Below, in pieces: positions 17,161 through 25,385 of a DNA stretch of 64,000 bases; the stretch's first letter is position 1; every line of letters begins with the position of its first letter. The notes beneath the pieces were generated by a model that worked only from the letters and a program-made list of their open reading frames with translations, did not search any database and was not told the origin of the DNA. This DNA is from Bacillota bacterium (GTDB lineage Bacteria > Bacillota > Clostridia > Christensenellales > SZUA-584): positions 1-64,000 of the forward strand of contig JAEZKQ010000023.1 of assembly GCA_023436115.1 (NCBI GenBank). Direction: 5' to 3'. The translations under genes were made by a program, and so were the position numbers.

Positions 17161-18081
17161 TTGAATTTGAACCAGGCCAACGAGTATATCGTACGCATCA
17201 ACAAGGTCTACGACTATATCGAGCAGCATATCGGGGAAGAAATGACGCTTGCCGAGCTGGCCGGTGTGGCGGGTTTCTCCGAGTTTCATTTCCACAGGAT
17301 TTTTGCCGCATTAACCGGTGAAACGCTGTTCTGTTTCATACAGCGTCTTCGCTTGGAACGTGCCGCCACGCTGCTGTGCATCCACCCATACGATAGCGTT
17401 ACGCAGATCGGGGCGGATTGCGGATTCTCGTCGCCCGCCGTGTTTTCTCGTGCTTTCAGAAAACGTTTTGGATGTGCGCCGTCGGAATTCCGAAAAAGCA
17501 ATAAGGGTCAAGCACAGAGCAGCTTAAGTCAACTGCTCCGCAACGACGGGAAAGCATGTTCCCTATCAAACGGATATAATGGCAACAAAAAATGGAGGTT
17601 TGCCATGAATCCTGAAGTTAAGATTGAAAAAATTGAGAAGATGCGTGTTGCGTACCTGCGCTATGTGGGGCCGTACGCGGGCGACGGCGAGCTGTTTGAG
17701 AACCTGTATAAGCGGTTCTTTGCATGGACGGGACCCAGAGGTATTGACGTATCCACCACGTATATCATCTATCACGATGACCCAGCGGTCACGGAGGAGC
17801 AGAAGCTGAGATTGAGCATCTGCGTACCCATTGCAGACGATGTCTCGGTGTCCGGCGAAATCGGAGAAATGACGATTAACGAAGGTACGTATGCGGTTGG
17901 CCGGTTTGAGCTGGGAACCAGTGAATATAGCGACGCGTGGGCCTATATGTACAGCGAATGGCTGCCGCAAAGCGGCTATCAGCCTGCCGCAGAGCCTTCA
18001 TTCGAGCGTTATAACGGCAGTGAGTGTGATAAGAACGGCAAGATGATGGTGGATATTTGCGTGCCTGTCACGGCCATTTAA
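17161..18081 (+). CDS. AraC-family regulator with GyrI-like ligand-binding domain
   Basis: A 306-residue regulator. The N-terminal half (about residues 8-110) is an AraC-type double helix-turn-helix (EEMTLAELAGVAGFSEFHFHRIF and a second helix in GADCGFSSPAVFSRAFRKRFG). The C-terminal half (about 145-305) is a GyrI-like/SHV2 ligand-binding fold (KIEKMRVAYLRYVGPYAG; GTYAVGRFELGTSEYSDAWAYMYSEWLPQ). Such proteins often sense small hydrophobic molecules or drugs. The start is a TTG at 17161 with GGAGG nine bases upstream. It is transcribed alone between two terminators and its targets are not evident here; a palindrome over its own promoter hints at autoregulation. Confidence 0.88.
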   Translation: MNLNQANEYIVRINKVYDYIEQHIGEEMTLAELAGVAGFSEFHFHRIFAALTGETLFCFIQRLRLERAATLLCIHPYDSVTQIGADCGFSSPAVFSRAFRKRFGCAPSEFRKSNKGQAQSSLSQLLRNDGKACSLSNGYNGNKKWRFAMNPEVKIEKIEKMRVAYLRYVGPYAGDGELFENLYKRFFAWTGPRGIDVSTTYIIYHDDPAVTEEQKLRLSICVPIADDVSVSGEIGEMTINEGTYAVGRFELGTSEYSDAWAYMYSEWLPQSGYQPAAEPSFERYNGSECDKNGKMMVDICVPVTAI

Positions 18082-18097
18082 GAAGCTTACAAGATCT

Positions 18098-18132
18098 AAG
18101 GGACGGTGCTAAGAACACCGTTCCTTTTATTT
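18098..18132 (+). terminator. Intrinsic terminator after the AraC-GyrI gene
   Basis: An 11-base stem (18098-18108 with 18116-18126, one G-T pair) followed by TTATTTTG. Confidence 0.88.
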
Positions 18133-18232
18133 TGCCTGCATAATTGATTTGCAGCGAGGGCCATTGTATAATAACCGTAATAAATCGACATAAGTTTGTA
18201 ACAAATAATGTATGATAATGGAAGGTATCGAT

Positions 18233-19084
18233 ATGAAATTGAGATACAATGTTGCAATGGTTTTCGTCGTTGTTATGGCAGCGTTTTTTTCAGGATGTGC
18301 ACAGCCAGCGAGCGTGCAGACCCAAATGACTATGCCTGAGACGACGCCCCAAGCATCAGCCACTGCAACCGATGAACCAACAGCACCAGCTACTCCGCTG
18401 CCCACAGCCACGCCCACGCCTGTTGTGACACATACGGCTGAGCCTGCCGAAGAACCTGTACCCGGTGCGCCAGTCATCTCTGAGAGAGAGATTGTATACA
18501 GCAATGGTGATGTGAATGTAAGCATGGTTTGCCCCGAAATATCGGGCATGAAAGATCAGTCCGTACAGAGAAGTATTAACAAAGAAATATATGAAACTCT
18601 TTCGGATATGGCAAAGAGCGTTGAGGAAAAGTCAAAGGAAGATACTCAACTTCAAGGTCAGCATCCTCTATATGATATATCGGCTATATATAGGGTTCAA
18701 CGAAACGACGGCGTTGTACTGTCTATACAGATCAGCATAAGCACGTATACGGGTGGCGCAAACACGGGGTCGGACTCAATGTTTATCAATGTAATCAATA
18801 TGAAGGACGCGGTGCAGCCAACTCTGGCCGATTTATTCACGGCAGGGGCGGATTATACGACTGCGATCAACAACGAGATTAATACGATTATTCAAAACGA
18901 TGACTTTATGGCCGAATCGGTGAACTTTGAAACAGTATCGCCCACGCAGTGGTATTATCTGACCGACACTTCGCTGGTCATCATGTTCCCGCGGTACGAA
19001 ATCGCAGCGGGGGTGGTCGGCGAACCCGAGTTTATCATACCATTGGAGAACCTAACCCGGATACTGATACCCGAGGTTAAGTAA
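18233..19084 (+). CDS. DUF4163/DUF3298 lipoprotein, copy 1
   Basis: A 283-residue predicted lipoprotein. The signal peptide ends in the lipobox FFSGC, so Cys at about position 23 would be lipidated. A Thr/Pro/Ala-rich linker (about residues 25-85) leads to a DUF4163-like part and a C-terminal DUF3298 domain, as found in the anti-sigma protein RsiV and the deacetylase PdaC. Key repeats are STYTGGANTGSDSMFIN and GEPEFIIPLENL. The start at 18233 has GGAAGG seven bases upstream. A paralogue lies at 20165. The role is unknown; binding or sensing at the envelope is likely. Confidence 0.78.
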   Translation: MKLRYNVAMVFVVVMAAFFSGCAQPASVQTQMTMPETTPQASATATDEPTAPATPLPTATPTPVVTHTAEPAEEPVPGAPVISEREIVYSNGDVNVSMVCPEISGMKDQSVQRSINKEIYETLSDMAKSVEEKSKEDTQLQGQHPLYDISAIYRVQRNDGVVLSIQISISTYTGGANTGSDSMFINVINMKDAVQPTLADLFTAGADYTTAINNEINTIIQNDDFMAESVNFETVSPTQWYYLTDTSLVIMFPRYEIAAGVVGEPEFIIPLENLTRILIPEVK

Positions 19085-19183
19085 GCAACCTGAGTCCTTG
19101 GGTTTATCGTGTATGGGTATTCACTAGCCGACAATTATTACAGTTATGATTGGAAAAAGCATATTAATAAGAAAAGCGCTTGT

Positions 19184-19219
19184 TACCGGGTTTTCGTACT
19201 ATTAAACCCGGTATTTTTA
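19184..19219 (+). terminator. Intrinsic terminator between two lipoprotein genes
   Basis: ACCGGGTTT at 19185-19193 pairs perfectly with AAACCCGGT at 19204-19212, followed by ATTTTTAT. Confidence 0.85.
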
Positions 19220-19285
19220 TGGTTGAAAACCTGTAACAAAATAGCTATAATAATAAAAAATGGATGTATGTGTGGAGATAAAAAG

Positions 19286-19963
19286 ATGAAAACATTGGCC
19301 AGCCATATCTTGGTTATGATCCTATCGGGCATACTGATTTTCTGTGCTGTGGGATGTAACCAACCATCTGAGGCTACGATGCCCGAAGCAATCCCATCGC
19401 CCGCTGGGGACAGAACTGCTGCAACAGACGAGATGCAATCGAACGAAACAGCTGCTGCGAACGAGCAGGAACCCTCTGTAAGCCCATTTGGAGAAGACTA
19501 TGAGATCGTCATCACGATGGAGGGAGAAGTAATCGGCGAATATGATCTTGATTTTCAGGTCGGGCCGATAGTGATTGGTACACCCTTAACAGAAATAGTG
19601 ACACTCTTAGGGCAACCCGAAAAAGAAGAGAAGGCGCAATACCAAGGATACGACGGCGATTGGCATCGGTCAGTTTCTTATGAGAGCAAGGGTATCAGTT
19701 TGCAGGTAAGTGCCACGGAAGAAAAAGGAGAATATACGGTCGAAAGAGTGTCTGTCACTGAGCCTTTCAGCGGAAAAACTGCGAAGGGTATCGGCATTGG
19801 CAGCAGTCCCGATGAGATTCGGGCAGCGTATAGCGATATGATGAATCCCGACGACAGCAGTGAGGTGGCGGTCGTATTGGGCAGCGTATATTGGGGCGTT
19901 CATTTCCACCTTGGCAGCGAAGGTACGGTAGAGTCTATCACGTTTGGTGCGAATGCGGAATGA
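19286..19963 (+). CDS. Lipoprotein of unknown function
   Basis: A 225-residue predicted lipoprotein: hydrophobic signal segment, lipobox CAVGC, a disordered Thr/Glu/Ala-rich linker, then a folded part (about residues 95-225). The folded part contains two related motifs, VIGTPLTEIVTLLGQPEKEE and GIGIGSSPDEIRAAYSDMM, typical of SmpA/OmlA-like small beta-alpha repeats seen in many clostridial lipoproteins. I do not recognise a named family. The ATG at 19286 has GGAG eight bases upstream; the same frame is open further upstream, but it crosses the preceding terminator. Confidence 0.75.
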   Translation: MKTLASHILVMILSGILIFCAVGCNQPSEATMPEAIPSPAGDRTAATDEMQSNETAAANEQEPSVSPFGEDYEIVITMEGEVIGEYDLDFQVGPIVIGTPLTEIVTLLGQPEKEEKAQYQGYDGDWHRSVSYESKGISLQVSATEEKGEYTVERVSVTEPFSGKTAKGIGIGSSPDEIRAAYSDMMNPDDSSEVAVVLGSVYWGVHFHLGSEGTVESITFGANAE

Positions 19964-20033
19964 TGCTCTTATCTATTGCATAACGCTAGTATTCAGGGCT
20001 AAAGAGTAAACCCAATAGGCATATAATGAAAGA

Positions 20034-20053
20034 CCGCGGCAGCGCGGTTTTTT
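20034..20053 (+). terminator. Short intrinsic terminator
   Basis: CCGCG at 20034-20038 pairs with CGCGG at 20043-20047, followed by six T residues. It ends the transcript of the middle lipoprotein gene. Confidence 0.7.
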
Positions 20054-20164
20054 GTTGTTTCCGTATATAAATTAGCCGCTTCCTCTCGTCTTTGCATGGG
20101 CAGGGAAACATATACTTCTTTAGGCGAATCTGTCTGTTTCAGTTTGCCGACGGGGGACGAAAGA

Positions 20165-20908
20165 ATGAAGACAAGAAATGTTTTAACGGCAATTCTTTTC
20201 GTGGTACTTGCCGCATTGTTGTCTGCGGGCTGTACGCAGGCCGCTGTCCATACAATCGAAGCGCCAGCCGAAACGCCCACAGCCACATTCGTATCGCCCA
20301 TCAGCGTGACGGGGCATCAGAACTCGTATAGCAATGCGTCTATTCGTGTGGGCATATCATACCCTGTGATTGCGGGGATGGAGGATAAAAAGGCTCAGAC
20401 TCAAATAAATAAAGATATATACGACACGCTGCAGACCAAAGCGCATACCATTGAGACACTATGGCAGGACGATATGAAGCATTACGGCAGGCATGGCAGT
20501 TATGAGTTTACGGCAGGGTATACCGTGATGCGAAACGATGGCGTTGTGTTGTCCATATCCATTGATATCAGCACGTATACGGGTGGCGCGAACATGGGCA
20601 CGGATTCTATGTTTATCAACATGGTTAACTTAGAAAAAGCCATACAGCCGTCTTTAGGTGATTTGTTCGTGAAGGAGACGGACTACAAAAAGGTCATTAA
20701 CAATGAAATCACAGCGATGAATGCGACGCTGGGGGAAGAGGCATATGAGTTCACGGGAATCGTTTCAGACGGTTGGTATTACCTGACGGATGATTCGCTC
20801 GTGATTGTTTTCCCGCGGTACAGCATCGGGCCGGGCGCGGCGGGAGAGCCAGAGTTCGCGATACCGCTGGAAAAGCTGTCGGATATTCTGATACCCGAGG
20901 TAAAGTAA
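20165..20908 (+). CDS. DUF4163/DUF3298 lipoprotein, copy 2
   Basis: A 247-residue predicted lipoprotein with lipobox LSAGC near residue 20 and a shorter linker than its paralogue at 18233. The folded parts are clearly duplicates: RNDGVVLSISIDISTYTGGA, DSMFINMVNLEKAIQPSLGD and an identical last seven residues (ILIPEVK). The start at 20165 gives a proper signal peptide; the reading frame is open further upstream but without signal features. Two diverged copies flanking an unrelated lipoprotein suggest local gene duplication. The function is unknown; see the RsiV/PdaC note for the first copy. Confidence 0.78.
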   Translation: MKTRNVLTAILFVVLAALLSAGCTQAAVHTIEAPAETPTATFVSPISVTGHQNSYSNASIRVGISYPVIAGMEDKKAQTQINKDIYDTLQTKAHTIETLWQDDMKHYGRHGSYEFTAGYTVMRNDGVVLSISIDISTYTGGANMGTDSMFINMVNLEKAIQPSLGDLFVKETDYKKVINNEITAMNATLGEEAYEFTGIVSDGWYYLTDDSLVIVFPRYSIGPGAAGEPEFAIPLEKLSDILIPEVK

Positions 20909-20921
20909 GGGGGGAGTACTT

Positions 20922-21006
20922 GGAGGTCCCACCTCCACACCACAGCTTAAGGGGCATGGCCCCTTAAGAATCCCTTCTCCGCCAAAGCTTCAATTTTGGC
21001 GGAAAA
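20922..21006. repeat. Hairpin-rich interspersed repeat, copy A
   Basis: Three consecutive palindromes: GGAGGT/ACCTCC, the CTTAAGGGGC/GCCCCTTAAG hairpin (20945-20968), and a GCCAAAG/TTTGGC hairpin ending in GGAAAAA. The same unit recurs at 21576-21663. It lies between convergent genes and may also act as a terminator. Confidence 0.8.
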
Positions 21007-21066
21007 ACGGCCATGAAGAAAACAACCGCAAAACACAGGAATGTAGTTATTGCCAATGCGCGTTAT

Positions 21067-21483
21067 TTATTTACCTACGATTTCTTTCGCAAACGCCTGC
21101 GCTTCAGCCAATTCGGCCTTGTTGGGGTGGCCGAGGTTCAGGAACAAAAACTTGCCCTTGCAGGTGAAGCTCTCGCTGTCTACCGCAACGCCCTGCTTTT
21201 GCAGCAGCTCTTTCATAAGCCCCAACGCTTTCGCGTCCTTTATACATGTGGTAAACAGCACGGCGCGCTTCACTTTTTCGGGCGTGAGCGACTGCAAAAA
21301 CGAATCCATTACTGCATCGAGCTTACCGCCGTATATAGCCCCTCCGATGAACAGCATATCAGCCTTGGCATCCAGCGGATATTCCTTGACCGGCTGTGCG
21401 CTGCATCCGGCAGCTTCCGCGATGGCATTCGCCACCTTTTTTGTGTTTCCCGAAACCGAATGGTAGATGACCGCAGTCGACAT
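21067..21483 (-). CDS. Flavodoxin family protein
   Basis: A 138-residue flavodoxin-like protein. The N-terminal phosphate-binding loop HSVSGNTKKVA binds FMN phosphate, and FIGGAIYGGKLD forms the next FMN-contacting loop. Its length and the CIKDAKALGLMKELLQKQG pattern fit the flavodoxin-like/menaquinone-dependent-protoporphyrinogen-oxidase-like group of small clostridial proteins rather than long-chain flavodoxins. It may carry electrons for PFOR or other ferredoxin-linked enzymes, but no partner is adjacent. A GGGAGA ribosome site lies just upstream of the ATG. Flanked on both sides by copies of the hairpin repeat. Confidence 0.85.
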   Translation of the reverse strand: MSTAVIYHSVSGNTKKVANAIAEAAGCSAQPVKEYPLDAKADMLFIGGAIYGGKLDAVMDSFLQSLTPEKVKRAVLFTTCIKDAKALGLMKELLQKQGVAVDSESFTCKGKFLFLNLGHPNKAELAEAQAFAKEIVGK

Positions 21484-21575
21484 GACAAGCTCTCCCTGTT
21501 AATGGTATTTATTTAACTTATTGTACCATGTATGGAGAGTATGACAATATAGTTCTTAGATTGATGGGATTTATC

Positions 21576-21663
21576 GGAGGCTCTGCCTCCAAACCACCGC
21601 TTAAGGGGCACAGCCCCTTAAGAATCCCATTTCGCCAAAACCTACGGCTTTGGCGGAAAAAAA
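21576..21663. repeat. Hairpin-rich interspersed repeat, copy B
   Basis: Same order of elements as copy A: GGAGGCTCTGCCTCC, then CTTAAGGGGC...GCCCCTTAAG, then GCCAAAA...TTTGGCGG ending in an A-run. Most positions are identical to copy A. Confidence 0.82.
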
Positions 21664-21740
21664 TATTGATGGATAGATATGTTATAATATGATTACGTTA
21701 TTGGTTACAAATATATAATAATAAACAAAGAAGGGATAAT

Positions 21741-22114
21741 ATGAATCAAACTGAAGCTCAAGAATACCTTGTGACTCCAACTAACATAACAGACACAATA
21801 ATAAATTTTTGTATAAATATATATTCTGAAAATAAGCCAGGCTTTATTCGTTAGAAAAAATGATATGTAAGCCCATTTCTGAACAAGAAGTATTACTAAA
21901 CTTAGCTTATATTAATAGATTTAATCAACCTCAAAACAAAAATCAATTTTGTGTTTGCGAGTCTGGTATTAAATATAGAAATTGTTGCGGTAAGTCAGTG
22001 TAAGTATATTTTAAAAGTAATTTAAATGAAATGCTTTATATTAAGACAAATATCCCCTACAAGCATCTGGTAATTCCTGATCATATAAAAGAAGTTATGT
22101 TACTATATCATTAA
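21741..22114 (+). pseudogene. Decayed AT-rich gene with SEC-C zinc motif
   Basis: A short frame from ATG 21741 (ribosome site AAGGG) stops at 21854. A second frame shifted relative to it continues from about 21836, and from ATG 21860 to TAA 22003 encodes a SEC-C motif CVCESGIKYRNCCG. The same frame stays open past that stop to 22114 (KTNIPYKHLVIPDHIKEVMLLYH). The simplest reading is one small protein damaged by a frameshift near 21840 and a stop at 22001. SEC-C motifs bind zinc and occur at SecA ends and in many mobile-element proteins. The stretch is much richer in A and T than its neighbours and is bracketed by repeats, which suggests acquired DNA. Confidence 0.6.
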
Positions 22115-22144
22115 ATGAAATAATTTTAGTTTCCAAAGAGCTGG

Positions 22145-22180
22145 CCCTTTGGCGGAGGTCTGGAGGCAGCGCCTCCAGAT
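22145..22180. repeat. Partial copy of the hairpin repeat
   Basis: CTTTGGCGG followed by the perfect palindrome CTGGAGGCAGCGCCTCCAG resembles the ends of copies A and B joined without the middle hairpin. Confidence 0.55.
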
Positions 22181-22198
22181 AACGTCTCCACTAGAATA

Positions 22199-22765
22199 TC
22201 AAAGCTTCTTCAAAATCTCGTACAGGCGGTTCAAAGGCAAACCCATCACGTTGTAATAATCACCGACGACACCGCGGATAAACTTACCGCCGTAGCCCTG
22301 TATACCGTACGCACCCGCCTTGTCCAGCGGTTCACCTGTGGCAATGTACTCGCGGATTTCAGAATCGGACATCCGCGCAAATTGCACACGCGTGCATTCG
22401 ACAGCCGTGTGCATATGCCCATCTAAAACAACAGCAATGCCCGTGTAAACATGGTGAACGCGGCCGGAGAGCATTTTCAGCATACGAAACGCATCATCTG
22501 CGTCGGTGGGCTTTCCCAGCAGCCGGCCGCCCAGAGCCACCAACGTATCCGCACCGATCACCAGCGCGTCAGGATGTATCCGGGTAATATCCACCGCCTT
22601 ATCCGTGGCTAACGTCTCCACCTGCTGCGCAGGCGTACCCGTTGCCACCTCGTCAATACCGCTGGGGATCACATCAAAATCGGAGATTATATAGGAAAGC
22701 AGTTCTTTACGTCTCGGCGAGGCAGACGCGAGTATCACGCGCCGCCCACCGTTAAAAATCGTCAT
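22199..22765 (-). CDS. maf: Maf-like nucleotide pyrophosphatase
   Basis: A 188-residue Maf protein, likely a dTTP/UTP (and modified nucleotide) pyrophosphatase. Motifs: ILASASPRRKELL at the N-terminus, the catalytic VIGADTLVALGGRLLGKP, SGRVHHVYTG, and DKAGAYGIQGYGG. It hydrolyses non-canonical nucleoside triphosphates; overexpression of Maf proteins affects septation in Bacillus. It starts two bases after the rnfB stop, so it is the last gene of the rnf transcript. Confidence 0.94.
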   Translation of the reverse strand: MTIFNGGRRVILASASPRRKELLSYIISDFDVIPSGIDEVATGTPAQQVETLATDKAVDITRIHPDALVIGADTLVALGGRLLGKPTDADDAFRMLKMLSGRVHHVYTGIAVVLDGHMHTAVECTRVQFARMSDSEIREYIATGEPLDKAGAYGIQGYGGKFIRGVVGDYYNVMGLPLNRLYEILKKL

Positions 22766-22767
22766 TG

Positions 22768-23598
22768 TCAGCTGTTCACCGCCGTACAGGCGTCTTCTCC
22801 TTTGTCAGTCATTGCAATCGTACCTTTGGGGCAAACGGAGACACACACGCCGCAGCCCGTGCACTTGTCGTAATCGATCACAGGCAAATTGTCCTTCATC
22901 ACGATCGCGCCCTCGGGACATTTCTTGGTACATAGGCTGCACGAGATACAGCCCGTTTTGCATATCGCCGCCACAGCCTTACCTTTTTCTGTGGTCCGGC
23001 AGCAAATATAAACGTTGTTCTTCTTGGGCATGATGACGATACCGTTCTTCGGACACGCCTCAGCACACTGGCCGCAACCCGAACATATATCCTCATTGAC
23101 AGTTGCAATACCCTTGCTGCTCAATGTGATCGCGCCGAACGGGCACACCTTTGCACAGGTTAAAAGCCCTACGCAGCCGAAAGCGCATGCGGATGGGCCG
23201 CCTGCCAGCATCGCCGCCGCACGGCAATCGGAAATACCCGAGTATTTAAACTGTGACACACAATTTTGGCTGTCGCCCTGGCACAGTACGCGGGCCACCA
23301 TCTTTTCGGCAGCCTGCGCATCCACACCCAGCAAACTGCTGATTTCGTTGAGTTTGTCGCTGGAGAGCGCGACGCACTTAGACACCTGCGTTTCTCCTGC
23401 GCAAACCGCCTTGGCAAAACCGTCGCAGCCCGGGAAACCGCAGCCGCCGCAGTTGGCGCCCGGCAGCAGATCGCGCACCAGTTCAATATTCGGATCGGAC
23501 TCGACTGCGAGCAGCTTTGAGGCGATGGCAAGACCTAAGCCCAGTATCAATCCCAAACCACCGAGTGCGACCACCGGCCAGATAATTTCATTAAACAT
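22768..23598 (-). CDS. rnfB: Rnf complex iron-sulfur subunit RnfB
   Basis: A 276-residue RnfB. An N-terminal membrane anchor (about residues 8-27) is followed by the [4Fe-4S] motif NCGGCGFPGCDGFA, then by several ferredoxin-type clusters: LLTCAKVCPFGA, CSGCGQCAEACPKNG, CISCSLCTKKCPEGA and CTGCGVCVSVCPKG. It receives electrons from reduced ferredoxin and passes them into the membrane part of the complex. It follows rnfA by 15 bases and is followed by maf. Confidence 0.96.
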   Translation of the reverse strand: MFNEIIWPVVALGGLGLILGLGLAIASKLLAVESDPNIELVRDLLPGANCGGCGFPGCDGFAKAVCAGETQVSKCVALSSDKLNEISSLLGVDAQAAEKMVARVLCQGDSQNCVSQFKYSGISDCRAAAMLAGGPSACAFGCVGLLTCAKVCPFGAITLSSKGIATVNEDICSGCGQCAEACPKNGIVIMPKKNNVYICCRTTEKGKAVAAICKTGCISCSLCTKKCPEGAIVMKDNLPVIDYDKCTGCGVCVSVCPKGTIAMTDKGEDACTAVNS

Positions 23599-23613
23599 AA
23601 ATGTTGTCCTCCG

Positions 23614-24198
23614 TTAAACGAGCCCTTGGAACCCAAGGAAAGCGAATGACATCAGTCCGGAAGATATCAGCGCAATGGGGAAGTCCTTTAATGGCTCGGG
23701 GATGGGCGCAAGCTCCATCTTTTCACGTATACCCGCAAAAAGCACGATAGCCAGCATGAACCCGAGCGCGCCGCCGATACCGTTGACGAGCGTTTGCAGC
23801 AGATTGTAGCCTTCGTCGATGTTGAGTATCGCCACGCCGAGCACCGCACAGTTGGTGGTGATCAGCGGCAGGTAGACCCCAAGTGCCTGATAAAGCGAGG
23901 GAACAAGCTTCTGAAGCGCCATCTCAACGAGCTGAACCAACGCCGCAATAACAAGTATAAACGAGATGGTTTGAAGATATTCAAGCCCAAAAGGCATCAG
24001 TATATAATAGTGAACGAGATACGAGATCACCGATGCAAGCGCCATCACGAACGTGACTGCAAAACCCATACCCATCGCCGTTTCCACTCTTTTGGATACG
24101 CCGAGAAACGGACAGATACCGAGAATCTTTGAGAGCACAAAGTTATTGACGAGTATCGAGCTCAATAATATCAGCAGTATACCGCTAAAACCTTCCAT
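23614..24198 (-). CDS. rnfA: Rnf complex membrane subunit RnfA
   Basis: A 194-residue protein with six predicted membrane segments, homologous to RnfE and to NqrE. Typical features are NNFVLSKILGICPFLGVSKRVETA with its conserved Cys, and TTNCAVLGVAI with the second Cys; these half-channel cysteines are thought to bind an intramembrane [2Fe-2S] cluster together with those of RnfE. Three bases separate it from rnfE. Confidence 0.96.
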   Translation of the reverse strand: MEGFSGILLILLSSILVNNFVLSKILGICPFLGVSKRVETAMGMGFAVTFVMALASVISYLVHYYILMPFGLEYLQTISFILVIAALVQLVEMALQKLVPSLYQALGVYLPLITTNCAVLGVAILNIDEGYNLLQTLVNGIGGALGFMLAIVLFAGIREKMELAPIPEPLKDFPIALISSGLMSFAFLGFQGLV

Positions 24199-24201
24199 CG
24201 T

Positions 24202-24822
24202 TTAATGTGCTCCTTTCTTTTTCTTGTTCATCAGCAGCTTGTTGATAAGACCGATTAACAGGCCCAGCGTGATGAAACCGCCCGACGGGCTGACCATAAA
24301 CAATGCGGGTGCAAAATTATCGCCAAACAGAGATGCGCCGAATATAGTTCCGTTACCGAATATTTCACGTATCGACGCCATGATGATGAGAGCGCCGGTA
24401 AACCCGAGCCCCATACCAAGGCCGTCAAGGAATGACGCCCAAACGGTATTCTTATAAGCAAAAGCTTCAGCACGCGCCAGTATGATGCAGTTCACCACGA
24501 TAAGCGGAATATAAAGACCCAGCGCCTTGTCCAGGTCGGGTACGAATGCTTTCAGCAGCAGCTGGACGATAGTGACGAACGCCGCAATGATCACGACAAA
24601 CGCGGGTATACGCACCTTCGACGGCACAAAGTTGCGCAGCATGGATATCACGACGTTGGAGCCGATAAGCACAAACGTGGCCGCAAAACCCATACCGATG
24701 CCGTTGACGGCCGCTGTTGTGATCGCGAGTGTCGGGCACATGCCCAGCATCAGCCGAAATGTCGGGTTTTCATTGAATAAGCCGTTGCCCAAAACGGAGA
24801 GCGGCTTTGTTTTATGCTTCAT
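24202..24822 (-). CDS. rnfE: Rnf complex membrane subunit RnfE
   Basis: A 206-residue membrane protein with six predicted segments, paralogous to RnfA. It contains NPTFRLMLGMCPTLAITTAAVNG and LIVVNCIILARAEAFA with the two conserved cysteines. It inserts in opposite orientation to RnfA and forms the core of the electron path across the membrane. Its start overlaps the rnfG stop by four bases. Confidence 0.96.
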   Translation of the reverse strand: MKHKTKPLSVLGNGLFNENPTFRLMLGMCPTLAITTAAVNGIGMGFAATFVLIGSNVVISMLRNFVPSKVRIPAFVVIIAAFVTIVQLLLKAFVPDLDKALGLYIPLIVVNCIILARAEAFAYKNTVWASFLDGLGMGLGFTGALIIMASIREIFGNGTIFGASLFGDNFAPALFMVSPSGGFITLGLLIGLINKLLMNKKKKGAH

Positions 24823-25385
24823 TGTGCACCTCCAACGATTTCAGTGTAGAATTGTGACGCCGTGTTAACCGCTTCCGTCACGCCCTTGGTTGTGATTGTT
24901 GCACTCGTAATGGCCTGAATCTCATTGTCTCCCGGACTGGCCTTGACCACGGTCAACGGGCTTGTTTTGCTCAGATACTGCTCCTGAAACCAGTCCTCTG
25001 TGGCTTTGGCGCCCAGCCCCGGCGTTTCGGTGTTGTCACCGACTACGACACCTTGTATCAGGCCGTCTGCGCCGATACCGACAGTCAGATGCATACCCGA
25101 ATTAAAGCCTTTTGTAATCATAGAGGCTGTAATACCAATCACGTTGCCGTCGGCATCCAGTGCGTTATAAACGTTCTTTATTATCGCGTAATCCTCGGGG
25201 ATTTCCACGTTTAACTCTTCAAAACCTGCTGCTGCCGGAAATGCGGTCTGACGCGCTTCGTCGGCAGCCAAAGCCAGCTGCTCTGCAATCGGTTCTTTTG
25301 TGATATAGTTGACGGCACCCAGCGCAATTGCGGAGATGACCGTAATGATGAGTAGCTTTAATGTGATACTCACGATTTTTTTCAT
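24819..25385 (-). CDS. rnfG: Rnf complex FMN-binding subunit RnfG
   Basis: A 188-residue subunit with one N-terminal membrane segment and an extracytoplasmic FMN-binding domain. The covalent FMN attachment site is the threonine in the ITSATITTKGVTEAV motif near the C-terminus. It also shows the family pattern ETPGLGAKATEDWFQEQY. Overlaps rnfD and rnfE by four bases on each side, so translation is coupled. Confidence 0.96.
   Translation of the reverse strand: MKKIVSITLKLLIITVISAIALGAVNYITKEPIAEQLALAADEARQTAFPAAAGFEELNVEIPEDYAIIKNVYNALDADGNVIGITASMITKGFNSGMHLTVGIGADGLIQGVVVGDNTETPGLGAKATEDWFQEQYLSKTSPLTVVKASPGDNEIQAITSATITTKGVTEAVNTASQFYTEIVGGAQ

Noticed and set aside
20922..21663. Repeats A and B as CRISPR-like units
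   Set aside because: Only two full copies, each with several different palindromes and a whole gene between them.
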